15,343 nt of DNA from an uncultured Lachnospiraceae bacterium. Lineage in GTDB: Bacteria; Bacillota; Clostridia; Lachnospirales; Lachnospiraceae. Location of the stretch: positions 1 to 15,343 of the forward strand of contig CAMPAX010000035.1 of the NCBI GenBank assembly GCA_946633495.1, written 5' to 3'. The position numbers and the translations under genes are program-made. This document shows, one piece after another, positions 7,901 to 14,835 of the stretch. The notes beneath the pieces were generated by a model. It did no database searches. It was not told the DNA's origin and saw nothing but the letters and a program-made list of their open reading frames with translations. How positions within the stretch are numbered: the first letter of the stretch is position 1; every line of letters starts with the position of its first letter.

Positions 7901-8420
7901 CTTCTTTCTCAGTTTCTTCTTTCTCAGTTTTTTCTTTTGTATCTTCCGTCTTCAATGTTTCTTTTGCCGGCTTTTTCCCCTCAGAGATATCGGAGGTCTT
8001 CTGATTCCGTTCGGAAGAATAATCCAGAATATTCGAAAGGTTCTGCCCCTTTTTTACAAGTTCGATCTCCGGTATTCCCAGAGCCAGGAGCCTCTTTAAA
8101 ATAACCAGTGCGCTTACAGGATCTTTCTGCTTATCCGCTTCATCCAGTATTTTCTCAGCTTCTTCCATATCCTTCTTGGAACTGCAGAGACTAAGCAGCG
8201 ATGCTCCCTGCTTCAGAAGATCCACATCGATATCATAATCCGTAAGAAGCGTCGTGATTTCCCTTATCTCCTCTTTCTCTTCTTCCGAAGTAAAAAGGGA
8301 ATCTCTGATACTTGCATCCATGGTCACGAGTTTTGCATAACCGCCAAGCAATCCTATGGGGGAAGTCGCATTTCCACCCAGCATTTTTTTGATATATTCA
8401 AATAACATATTACTGCTCAT
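4911..8420 (-). CDS. Soluble fused ClpB-like AAA+ / receiver-like / FtsH AAA+ / M41 protease
   Basis: A 1169-residue polypeptide with two AAA+ modules and a zinc protease. Residues 1-145 are helical and unassigned; 150-200 is a Glu/Lys repeat linker. Module 1 (about 205-500) is ClpA/ClpB-like: Walker A GPPGVGKT 263-270, Walker B ILLDEIE around D331-E332, sensor TTN 372-374, and a D2-small-like end with DGRNI. Residues 535-665 look like a degenerate receiver domain. Module 2 (about 725-975) is FtsH-like: Walker A GPPGTGKT 769-776, Walker B IDEID 827-831, sensor AATN 872-875, arginines R894 and R895. The M41 domain (985-1165) keeps HEAGH at 995-999 and a likely third zinc ligand D1072 (SSDIRNAS). 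It should be an ATP-driven processive protease. I see no membrane segment, unlike canonical FtsH (about 600-700 residues, two N-terminal segments). ATG 8420 has GGAGAAGG just upstream. Each domain call is strong; the joint role is unknown. Confidence 0.88.
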   Translation of the reverse strand: MSSNMLFEYIKKMLGGNATSPIGLLGGYAKLVTMDASIRDSLFTSEEEKEEIREITTLLTDYDIDVDLLKQGASLLSLCSSKKDMEEAEKILDEADKQKDPVSALVILKRLLALGIPEIELVKKGQNLSNILDYSSERNQKTSDISEGKKPAKETLKTEDTKEKTEKEETEKEETEKEGTEKEEAKKEEASRDQNTEEENEVLKRTAELGMLVKKVQKLTESLKLQVKGQNEAIRLFAEGYFQSEVFPDEERKGPSATFLFAGPPGVGKTLLSETAADHLGLSYLRLDMSEFSSSDTVKRLVGTEKHYVGSKTGELTDFVKNNPRSIILLDEIEKAHEDVIYQFLQVMDGGMLTDAMTKEQIDFKKTILIFTTNVGKSLYESHDRINLSGIPRAVVIKALEEEKDEYKKNRFPAAICSRFAAGNVIMFNHLETHILQGIADGRFAKAAGYMRSNYDVETVFDPRVSAMFLYSQSVNLDGRNISAQSTILVKNELLNLGRNLGDVSRTMKKLKTLKFRLDLPKDDPEILRLFTNDETAEILFFGAEEDIKDVPFSSRCIVHQASDLPHAMELIDTRDISFIVLDLNYGLKEDTHRFLSMDDWESEGIDAFNEFTVNESPIPLYILQRGDIRLEDQNTFSSRGVRGFLNFTDKTEFADAIANLCEQNYLQKRVSELSGRGRVLSFNTAQEISDDGESAEIIFYDFRTQMAASGEENQMMLSDSNRPKERFSDVIGAESAKEELKDFIKYMKNPKKYAADGSRAPKGILLYGPPGTGKTMLARAMAGECDLPFFASAATNFMDRYFGESQRKIRQLFATARKFAPSIVFIDEIDAIGKIRTGSEHTHITEDMLNTLLNEMDGFNKNSSRPVFVIAATNYDPDGSSGSGRVLDGALVRRFDNKICVNLPKEEERLQYLQLEVARIKNHQITDNALQNIASRTVGDSLSVLKDVLDLAIRKASREEVTLDDSLLLTALDEYMYGDKHEHKEEYYKSVSYHEAGHAYIYALGGWKPNFVTIVSRGNFGGYMQKENSEDTPSYTKEDLLWQIRTSLAGRASEIVFFGETAGINTGVSSDIRNASNIAMDMICRYAMANDHLLSLSPEQILKTSRGEKVLDLAEQILQDEMAATIKLVEEGKDKIEALALFLQKNNQATEKEIQDVFGVLENARKIK
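7856..7930 (-). repeat. 15-bp in-frame tandem repeat in the protease gene
   Basis: Five consecutive 15-bp units on the plus strand of the type CTTCTTTCTCAGTTT (7856-7870 degenerate, then 7871-7885, 7886-7900, 7901-7915, 7916-7930). The last two are identical and the two before them differ by one base each. On the coding strand they give a TEKEE-like pentapeptide array in the charged linker between the N-terminal domain and the first AAA+ module. The 15-bp unit keeps the frame when copy number changes. Confidence 0.85.
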
Positions 8421-8441
8421 ATTCCTTCTCCATTCTATAAA

Positions 8442-8501
8442 ATCAATATTGATATTATGTCATTTGTGCATACATAAACTGTCATATAACATAAATTATA
8501 T
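8442..8501 (-). promoter_or_regulatory. AT-rich palindromic leader upstream of the protease gene
   Basis: Between deoD and the protease start lie a perfect 12-bp palindrome ATCAATATTGAT (8442-8453) and an AT-only inverted repeat, ATATAA (8484-8489) with TTATAT (8496-8501). A TATAAT string occurs on the minus strand within the second repeat, but no convincing -35 element accompanies it. This 96-bp gap probably contains the protease promoter and possibly an operator; the exact elements are not resolved. Confidence 0.3.
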
Positions 8502-8516
8502 CATTCCGGGTTCCGC

Positions 8517-9236
8517 TTAACAAGATGTCCCATCCATGGCTCCGGCCGTCTCCAGTGCAATCCGGATCATGTCATCAAATGTGGTTTCACGCGCCTTTCC
8601 ATCCATTGCCTCTCCTGTGATCGGACTGTCAGAGATGGAGCAGATGGCCAATGCTCTCTTTCCTGCCTGGGCCGCGACTATGTAAAGTCCCGCGGCTTCC
8701 ATCTCCACCGCAAGTACTCCCAGCTTTGCCATACGCATGGTACGATTCGCCGCATCATAAAATACGTCGCTGGAATAGACAGGCCCCACCGGCATGGATA
8801 CTCCCAGCTCACGCGCCTTGCTTACTGCAGTTTCCAGTAACGTAAAATCAGCCGTCGGTGCAAAATAAGCCCCCAGTTCCAGCTGTGAAGTGACATTTGA
8901 ATCCGTGCAGGCAGACATGGCCGCTACCACACTGCCCAGTTTAAGATTCGCCTGCAAAGCTCCCGCACTACCGATCCGGATGATATTCTCCACTCCGTAA
9001 ATGTTGTATAATTCGTGTGCATAAATGGAAATGGACGGGATTCCCATTCCGCTGGCCATGACAGAGACCGGTATCCCCTTATAAATTCCTGTATATCCCT
9101 GGACTCCCCGAAGGTCATTTATCAATTTCGGAGATTCCAGGTAGTGTTCCGCGATATAGGCGGAACGCTTCGGATCCCCTGGCATAAGTACGGTTTTTGC
9201 AAAATCTCCTGTTTTTGCTTCAATATGTGGTGTCAT
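8517..9236 (-). CDS. deoD: Purine nucleoside phosphorylase, DeoD type
   Basis: A 239-residue enzyme of the hexameric PNP family, the same length as E. coli DeoD. It catalyses phosphorolysis of purine (deoxy)nucleosides to free base and (deoxy)ribose 1-phosphate for salvage in the cytoplasm. Key family motifs are present in order: TPHI with H4, LMPGDPKR with G20 and R24 (phosphate), RGVQGYTG with R43 (phosphate), RIGSAGAL with S90 (phosphate), VEMEAAG at 177-183 (ribose) and ISDSP with D203 (catalytic acid position). The start at 9236 is chosen because of AAGGAG at 9245-9250 and because homology begins at MTPHI. The in-frame ATG at 9290 would add 18 unrelated residues read partly from a run of ten A. 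The gene follows the ABC permease after 92 bp. Confidence 0.94.
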   Translation of the reverse strand: MTPHIEAKTGDFAKTVLMPGDPKRSAYIAEHYLESPKLINDLRGVQGYTGIYKGIPVSVMASGMGIPSISIYAHELYNIYGVENIIRIGSAGALQANLKLGSVVAAMSACTDSNVTSQLELGAYFAPTADFTLLETAVSKARELGVSMPVGPVYSSDVFYDAANRTMRMAKLGVLAVEMEAAGLYIVAAQAGKRALAICSISDSPITGEAMDGKARETTFDDMIRIALETAGAMDGTSC

Positions 9237-9244
9237 TCCATCCT

Positions 9245-9250
9245 CTCCTT
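9245..9250 (-). promoter_or_regulatory. Ribosome binding site that sets the deoD start
   Basis: AAGGAG on the minus strand lies 8 nt before ATG 9236, favouring this start over the ATG at 9290. Confidence 0.7.
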
Positions 9251-9328
9251 TCAGGCTGTCTTTTCTTTCGAACTTTTTTTTTTCAAACAATCTTCGATCA
9301 TCACGGTAAACGCACGTAACTGCCTTTC

Positions 9329-11809
9329 CTATTCCACGGATTTCAATGATTCCGCCATGTTGATCCGTTCCAGTTTTCTTCGCATGAACAGATTTACAAC
9401 CACAGTGAATACCAATGTCAGAACAAAGCTCAGAAGAAAGCTGACAGGCAGGATCTGTATATTAAAATAGACCATGTCCACGGCAATCTGTGTCATCACG
9501 AATCGATGCAGCAATATACCCAGCCCAAGCCCTGCAAACATGCCGAACACCGTAAGAACCACATTTTCCCGGAATACATATTGCGCGGTTTCATTCGGAT
9601 AGAAACCAAGGACCTTGATGGTGGCGATCTCACGGATCCGTTCGGTGATATTGATATTTGTAAGATTATAAAGCACGACGAAGGCCAGTCCTGCGGCACT
9701 GAGGATCACCACCAGAACGATATAGTTCAGGCTGGACATCATGTTCGTAAACCGTTCCTTTCGAATGCCGTAAACCTCTACATAGGTAGTGTCCTTGCAC
9801 TCTGCCAGAGACGTTTGTGCAGCATTTATGTCGGTTCCGGGAGTATACCGGATATAGGCCGAATTCACATTTCGGGAAATATCCTCCGGAGATGCTATAA
9901 CATAATTGTATATATGATTTCGGAAGATGCCGGATACAGTAAGCGTAACTTCCTTCAGGTCATCACTGAACAGCTTTACAGTGTCCCCGGTCTTTACATT
10001 ATAACGCTCCGAAACAGCAACGGAGATCAGAATCTCTCCCTGCTTCGGTACATTCAGGGTTTCCCCGTCCATTGTCATCAGATGGAAGAATTTCGTGAAG
10101 TCCTTGCCGCTTTCCGGTACGATCAGATTGACACTCTTCACTGTCTTTTCATGCTTCAGATCCCAGGACGCATTATAGGTTAAGATATAATCCTCTGTAT
10201 CTCTTTCCAAAACCGTGGTCAGCTCCTCGGGAGCTTTTGCGCCTTCTCCGTTTTTAAAGCTCAGTTCCAGATCCGAAGTCTGAATATCTTCGAACTGCAT
10301 CCTTGCAAAGTCCCGGATGGAATCTCTCAGTCCAAAGCCGGTAAGAAGCAATGCCGTACAGCCGCTGATCCCAAGGATCATCATAAAGAATCTTCCCTTA
10401 TAGCGGAAAATATTCCGGACAGATACTTTATGAAGGAATTTCAGCCGGTTCCAGATGGCAGGGATACGCTCAAGCAGCACTCGTTTGCCCGGTTTCGGCG
10501 CCTTTGGTCTCATAAGCGCTGCCGCCGCATGCTTTAACTCCACACGCACGGCGATCCATGTGATACCCACCGAGCAAAGGATGGCGGTAAGAAGCGAGAT
10601 CAGTGCCAGACTCCAGTCAAAGACAAACTTGAGGGGAAGGGATATATACATGAGATTGTATGTGATATAGATCACCGAAGGGAACACGATGATCCCCACC
10701 CCGTAGCCAAAGAGGAATCCTAAAACAGCGGCACTTCCGGAATAAGAGATATATTTCATCAGGATATCTCCGTCCGAATATCCCAGAGCCTTCAGGATAC
10801 CGATCTGTCCTCTTTGCTCCTCCACCATACGCGTCATGGTGGTCATACATACCAGGGCGGCAACCAGGATGAAGAATACCGGAAATATCCTTGCAACCTG
10901 TCCTACGATCTGGGAATCTCCGTCAAAGCAGGCATAACCGATATTTGTATTTCGCTCCAAAAGGAAGGAATCCACAGTGGTTTCTTCCTCTCCGGAAAGA
11001 TAGTTCCAGAAGATGAGGAGCAGATTCTTTGGGTCACCGGCAAGTCTCTTCATACGACGTTCAGCGGCCTTTTTCGAGGTCTCCTCCCATTCAGGCCGAA
11101 GAAGATCCATGGTATCGTCATATTCCTCTGTATAGATCCCTCCCGAAACATCCATATCCACATAGATTTCGGTATAGATATCTTCCTTGAATCCTTCTTC
11201 GGTAAGATACAAAAATCCGGAGACAAGACCATTTCCAAGGGAGGTGGTACCACGTTCAAAATTGATATACAGGGAGGAGTCCGCAAAACCGACAACGGTA
11301 TAACTGTCATACCGAAAATGCTTTTTATTTTCCTTCGGACAGTTCTTTGAGATAACCAACTGATCCCCGATCGTGAGATTCATCCGATTCCGGTTATCCA
11401 GCAAAACCTCATTATCCTTTTCAGGAAGTCTTCCCTCTCTTAATTCCAGCTGATTGATCTCCCCCGGAAGTGAATGAGCTTTATAAACCGAATCACTCCC
11501 ATCAGGGGAAAGGCAGACCACATCGTATTGGAACGCACCCTCTGCATGGAGTACGCCTTCTTGTTTTTGGATATACTGAACGGCCTCCTCGTCCCAACCG
11601 ATGGTGGACATCAACTTATAATCAAAAAAATTCTTCTCTTCAAAAAAAAGATCAAAGGTATGAACCATGGCCGGTGTGGTGATCCGTACACCCGAAAAAA
11701 AGCCGACTCCCAATGCTATGATCGCAAAGATCGCAAAGAAACGGCCAAAGGATCCTCGAACCTCCCGGAACGTGGATTTACGCAGAGCTTTTTTTGAAGC
11801 GCCTTTCAT
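9329..11809 (-). CDS. ABC transporter permease with two FtsX domains
   Basis: An 826-residue membrane protein of the long FtsX/MacB-like permease type. Hydrophobic segments fall at about residues 24-44, 308-327, 355-380, 400-422, 475-494, 692-716, 748-770 and 788-810, giving eight helices in two similar halves. Large extracytoplasmic domains follow the first (about 45-305) and fifth (about 495-690) segments. Each half has the FtsX coupling motif next to a helix: GQIGILKALGYSDGDILM near 335-351 and REIATIKVLGFYPNE near 726-740. Such permeases act with a LolD/MacB-type ATPase as mechanotransmitters that export peptides or lipoproteins, or respond to antimicrobial peptides; the substrate here is unknown. 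The ATG lies 7 nt after the ATPase stop with only a weak ribosome site, which suggests translational coupling. Confidence 0.9.
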   Translation of the reverse strand: MKGASKKALRKSTFREVRGSFGRFFAIFAIIALGVGFFSGVRITTPAMVHTFDLFFEEKNFFDYKLMSTIGWDEEAVQYIQKQEGVLHAEGAFQYDVVCLSPDGSDSVYKAHSLPGEINQLELREGRLPEKDNEVLLDNRNRMNLTIGDQLVISKNCPKENKKHFRYDSYTVVGFADSSLYINFERGTTSLGNGLVSGFLYLTEEGFKEDIYTEIYVDMDVSGGIYTEEYDDTMDLLRPEWEETSKKAAERRMKRLAGDPKNLLLIFWNYLSGEEETTVDSFLLERNTNIGYACFDGDSQIVGQVARIFPVFFILVAALVCMTTMTRMVEEQRGQIGILKALGYSDGDILMKYISYSGSAAVLGFLFGYGVGIIVFPSVIYITYNLMYISLPLKFVFDWSLALISLLTAILCSVGITWIAVRVELKHAAAALMRPKAPKPGKRVLLERIPAIWNRLKFLHKVSVRNIFRYKGRFFMMILGISGCTALLLTGFGLRDSIRDFARMQFEDIQTSDLELSFKNGEGAKAPEELTTVLERDTEDYILTYNASWDLKHEKTVKSVNLIVPESGKDFTKFFHLMTMDGETLNVPKQGEILISVAVSERYNVKTGDTVKLFSDDLKEVTLTVSGIFRNHIYNYVIASPEDISRNVNSAYIRYTPGTDINAAQTSLAECKDTTYVEVYGIRKERFTNMMSSLNYIVLVVILSAAGLAFVVLYNLTNINITERIREIATIKVLGFYPNETAQYVFRENVVLTVFGMFAGLGLGILLHRFVMTQIAVDMVYFNIQILPVSFLLSFVLTLVFTVVVNLFMRRKLERINMAESLKSVE

Positions 11810-11816
11810 ATCTGCA

Positions 11817-12518
11817 TTACCACTCTATATCTTCAATATCAACTCGGTTCGAATTCAGTTTTTCTTCCTGAATCCTGCCGCTTTTTACCCGTATGATCCG
11901 GTCTGCCATGGCAGTCAGTGCGGAGTTATGAGTGATCACGATCACCGTCGTTCCCGTATTTCTGCAGGTGTCCTGAAGAAGCTTCAGCACTGCCTTCCCT
12001 GTCACATAATCCAACGCGCCGGTTGGCTCATCACATAAAAGCAGCTTCGGATTCTTCGCCAGTGCACGGGCAATGGCGACACGCTGCTGTTCCCCGCCGG
12101 ACAGCTGGGAAGGGAAATTCTTCATGCGTTCTTCCAGCCCTACCTCTTTCAGTACCTCGGACGGAGGAAGCGGATTCTTGCAGATCTGGACCGCAAGTTC
12201 CACATTTTCCAGGGCAGTAAGATTCTGTACCAGATTATAAAACTGAAATACAAAGCCCACATCCAGCCGACGATACGTTGTGAGACGCCGCTTATCATAG
12301 GACGAGATCTCCTCTCCGTCGATCAGCACACGGCCGCTGGTCAGTGTGTCCATGCCTCCGAGGATATTCAGGATCGTGGTCTTCCCTGCGCCGGACGCAC
12401 CGACGATCACACAGAACTCTCCCTTTTCGATGGAAAAGGTGGCACCGGAAAGAGCGGAGACTGAAACCTCTCCGCTCTTGTATATTTTCTGTACGTTCTG
12501 AAATTCTACATATGCCAT
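11817..12518 (-). CDS. ABC transporter ATP-binding protein, LolD/MacB type
   Basis: A 233-residue ATPase subunit that pairs with the FtsX permease directly downstream. Motifs: Walker A GASGAGKTT at 40-48, Q-loop Q92 (FQFYNL), signature LSGGEQQR at 139-146, Walker B LLLCDE at 159-164 followed by PTGALD, and switch histidine H197 (VITH). The PTGALD motif and short length are typical of the MacB/LolD/FtsE group. ATG 12518 is chosen because the family begins at MAYVEFQNVQKIY and because GGAG lies 8 nt upstream on the minus strand; the longer in-frame extension to 12707 overlaps the DUF4428 gene and shows no ABC similarity. Confidence 0.93.
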   Translation of the reverse strand: MAYVEFQNVQKIYKSGEVSVSALSGATFSIEKGEFCVIVGASGAGKTTILNILGGMDTLTSGRVLIDGEEISSYDKRRLTTYRRLDVGFVFQFYNLVQNLTALENVELAVQICKNPLPPSEVLKEVGLEERMKNFPSQLSGGEQQRVAIARALAKNPKLLLCDEPTGALDYVTGKAVLKLLQDTCRNTGTTVIVITHNSALTAMADRIIRVKSGRIQEEKLNSNRVDIEDIEW

Positions 12519-12561
12519 GATCCTGACTCCGTTCTTCCTACCATACCAAATAATCTCCGGG

Positions 12562-13296
12562 TCATCCCCGCATGATCGCCCTGCAGATCGCATCTCCCAT
12601 ATCTGCAAAATAGTAGCAGTCTTCCATCTCTTTTTCTGCAACATACTGATCATGCTGGGTACGGGGAGGATAATAATCCAGGAAACGACGAAGATCCTCC
12701 AGTGCATCCAGCCTGTAGCTCCTCTCCATCTTCGGTCCCAGCGTATGAACCTTCAATGTTCGTCCGTTCAGATGTGCACGATGCTTATGCGCATACGGAT
12801 GTCTGGTTTCTATATTCAGATAAAAATCAAAGCTGTGCTCAAAATGAGGAGGTACGTAGGATACCTGCTGTCCATCCGAATTCCGACGCTTTTCTTCCGT
12901 GGAATGATAGCTGATATCCAGCTTCATTTCCGTGATATCATCAAAGGACAGGATGTCCGGATTATATCTTGCCACATCGGTATTCCGACGCGGAAGGACG
13001 ATAAAACGGCGGTTCGGTTCATCCACGATAAAGATCTCCGCATCCTCTCCGTACTCAGCGGTACCGTTAAAGGATTCAAGGTTCTTCCGGTTTTCCTCAC
13101 GGTATGCCAGCTGCTGATCGATCTCAGCCACAGTACTGTTCTTCCGGTCCGTGAACCAGGGCGAAAGCAGTGCCACACAATCCTTGCACATCACCCCATC
13201 TTCCAGCTTCTTCTTGCCGAGAAGACCGATCTCCTTCCCGCAGAATACACATTCTTTTTTTTCCATTGCATCCTTTATTTTGTCGAACAGTCCCAT
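12562..13296 (-). CDS. DUF4428 zinc-ribbon protein
   Basis: A 244-residue soluble protein. The N-terminus (about residues 14-75) has two CxxC knuckles (C16-C19 and C37-C40) in the context ECVFCGKEIGLLGKKKLEDG and MCKDC, typical of the DUF4428 zinc-binding domain. The rest is a beta-rich domain (about 80-195) of unknown role, with a C-terminal helical end. The ribosome site is a G-rich run just before ATG 13296. The gene lies 43 bp upstream of the ABC ATPase and 33 bp downstream of the LD-carboxypeptidase gene, so it is likely in the same transcript. The domain is often found in Firmicutes; no function is established that I know of. Confidence 0.78.
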   Translation of the reverse strand: MGLFDKIKDAMEKKECVFCGKEIGLLGKKKLEDGVMCKDCVALLSPWFTDRKNSTVAEIDQQLAYREENRKNLESFNGTAEYGEDAEIFIVDEPNRRFIVLPRRNTDVARYNPDILSFDDITEMKLDISYHSTEEKRRNSDGQQVSYVPPHFEHSFDFYLNIETRHPYAHKHRAHLNGRTLKVHTLGPKMERSYRLDALEDLRRFLDYYPPRTQHDQYVAEKEMEDCYYFADMGDAICRAIMRG

Positions 13297-13329
13297 TCTT
13301 TCCCCCCTGTTATGATCTTATTTTCGAAG

Positions 13330-14361
13330 TTACTGCAGTAAATGCTGTATCGAAAACCGATTATCTTCTGCTTTGATTTTTACATATGCCCCGCTGATGA
13401 GCGGCATCTGCGGCGGCAGATGTCCGAAGTCCAGATCCATCAGGATCGGGACTCCCAAATCCCCGATGCATCCGGTAACTGCCGTATACATATCCAGTCC
13501 CATCATTTCCTCGCCGAAATGCAGGGGCCGTCCGATGAGAAATCCTTTCACATACCTGAACCATCCTGCTTCCTTCAGTTGGAAGAAGGCTCTTCTTACA
13601 CTCATGGGATTCAGATCACAGCACTCCAGAAACCATATGAATCCGTCTTCCTTATACCGTTCCAGAAACTCGGATACCCTGTCAAAACGCGTGCCGCAGA
13701 GCACGGCAAGTATATCCATGCAGCCACCGATCAGCCTTCCCTCCGGCGCTGCGGAAAAGATTTCTTCTTCACCGAGAAAGATCCGCTGTGCGTAAGGTTC
13801 GGTGAGATTATAAGGAACCAGCGGATGTTCTTCATCCTTCAGGCTTTCCTTCTCCCACTTCGGATAATTATCTACGGTAGTCTTTCCCTTCAGTATCTCG
13901 ATGGTATCCAAATGAGAATCCGACATGGGCTCCATTCCGAAGCTCGGGGCGCAAGGTCCGTAGATCGCTGCCGTATCTGAAAGGATCGTGGATAAAAACG
14001 TAAAATTCGTATTATCGGAATAACCAAGATACCATTTGGGTTCGCTTTTTCGGATCAGTTCCCAGTCAATGTAAGGAACCACTTCACACATCAGTTCTCC
14101 GCCGCCGCAGGCGATGAGAACATCCGTTTCGGGATCCTTATACATCTGATTCAGCTCGGCTCCGCAAAGCTCTGGCTTTGTACTGATCCCGATACCGTCC
14201 GAGGCATAACAGTTCGGCCCGAGTTTCGTCTTATAACCCATGGCATGAAAATGTTTAAGCGCATTTGCAAATGCTGTTTTATAGGGTTCGATGGCAGCTC
14301 CGAAAGACGGAGCCACAAAACCAAGCGTTCCTTTGTCAGGCAGAGGTTTCGGATATCTCAT
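13330..14361 (-). CDS. S66 family peptidase (LD-carboxypeptidase / MccF-like)
   Basis: A 343-residue serine peptidase. The S66 catalytic set is visible: nucleophile S115 in YLGYSDNT, E246 in FIWFLE and H314 in DFGHLPPQMP. The preceding CGGGEL (85-90) corresponds to the glycine-rich segment of the family, and IGGCMDILAVLCGT (211-224) to its second-domain start. LD-carboxypeptidases remove the terminal D-alanine from murein tetrapeptides during cell-wall recycling; MccF relatives cleave microcin C-type aminoacyl nucleotides. The sequence alone does not separate the two activities. I see no signal peptide, so it should be cytoplasmic. The start at 14361 has GGAG 6 nt upstream on the minus strand. 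It begins 22 bp after the small membrane protein gene. Confidence 0.9.
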   Translation of the reverse strand: MRYPKPLPDKGTLGFVAPSFGAAIEPYKTAFANALKHFHAMGYKTKLGPNCYASDGIGISTKPELCGAELNQMYKDPETDVLIACGGGELMCEVVPYIDWELIRKSEPKWYLGYSDNTNFTFLSTILSDTAAIYGPCAPSFGMEPMSDSHLDTIEILKGKTTVDNYPKWEKESLKDEEHPLVPYNLTEPYAQRIFLGEEEIFSAAPEGRLIGGCMDILAVLCGTRFDRVSEFLERYKEDGFIWFLECCDLNPMSVRRAFFQLKEAGWFRYVKGFLIGRPLHFGEEMMGLDMYTAVTGCIGDLGVPILMDLDFGHLPPQMPLISGAYVKIKAEDNRFSIQHLLQ

Positions 14362-14383
14362 GGCATTCTCCTATATCATGAAG

Positions 14384-14830
14384 TTAAGAACGAGGCAAAG
14401 TAACCGGTGTAAAGTACACATTCTTCTCTAACCGATAGGAATCATTGTATTCCTGAACAACGATATATCTTCCGCCGGTAAAATGTGCCGCGGAGTCTGC
14501 CGCATATCGGGTAATGTTCCGGTACTCCTCTTCGGTTTTATTCAGCAGGATGATCTCCCTGTCAAAATGAACCGGCGGATTTCCTTCGGAGGAGACCTCG
14601 ATCCGAACTCCCTGAATTCCCCGGGTCACTCTGCAAACCGCATATCTTCCGCGGTCTGCCGGATCGATCAGAAGCTTTCCGGCTTCCTGTGCGGCAAAAG
14701 CCACCTTTGTATAATCCGGATCCGCTGCCTTCCCATCGCCTTTTGCGATAACACAGACGTAGATAAATCCGATCAGACATATGAGCAGGATCACCCCTGC
14801 TATGATCAGTGCTGTCATCCACCAGGTCAT
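14384..14830 (-). CDS. Small single-pass membrane protein, unknown family
   Basis: A 148-residue protein with one N-terminal hydrophobic segment (about residues 5-28, ALIIAGVILLICLIGFIYV) and a soluble domain of about 115 residues rich in beta-type pattern (for example GVRIEVSS, REIILLN, RYIVVQEYN). I do not recognise the family. Two starts are possible: GTG 14839, which overlaps the cobT stop by four bases, and ATG 14830. ATG 14830 is preferred because AAGGGG (14839-14844) lies 8 nt upstream of it, within the end of cobT. Either way translation is probably coupled to cobT. The LD-carboxypeptidase gene follows after 22 bp. Confidence 0.65.
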   Translation of the reverse strand: MTWWMTALIIAGVILLICLIGFIYVCVIAKGDGKAADPDYTKVAFAAQEAGKLLIDPADRGRYAVCRVTRGIQGVRIEVSSEGNPPVHFDREIILLNKTEEEYRNITRYAADSAAHFTGGRYIVVQEYNDSYRLEKNVYFTPVTLPRS

Positions 14831-14835
14831 ATAAA

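Noticed and set aside
9274..9283. Run of ten T (ten A on the coding strand) upstream of deoD as a phase-variable tract
   Set aside because: It lies upstream of the preferred start and outside the coding region, with no clear effect on the reading frame; it is more likely a simple AT-rich leader.
12519..12707. N-terminal extension of the ABC ATPase to 12707
   Set aside because: The added residues overlap the DUF4428 coding region and do not resemble ABC ATPases; ATG 12518 has its own ribosome site.
12517..13341. 274-codon plus-strand open frame across the DUF4428 gene
   Set aside because: It is antisense to a gene with clear zinc-knuckle motifs and a good ribosome site; no domain is visible in the plus-strand frame.
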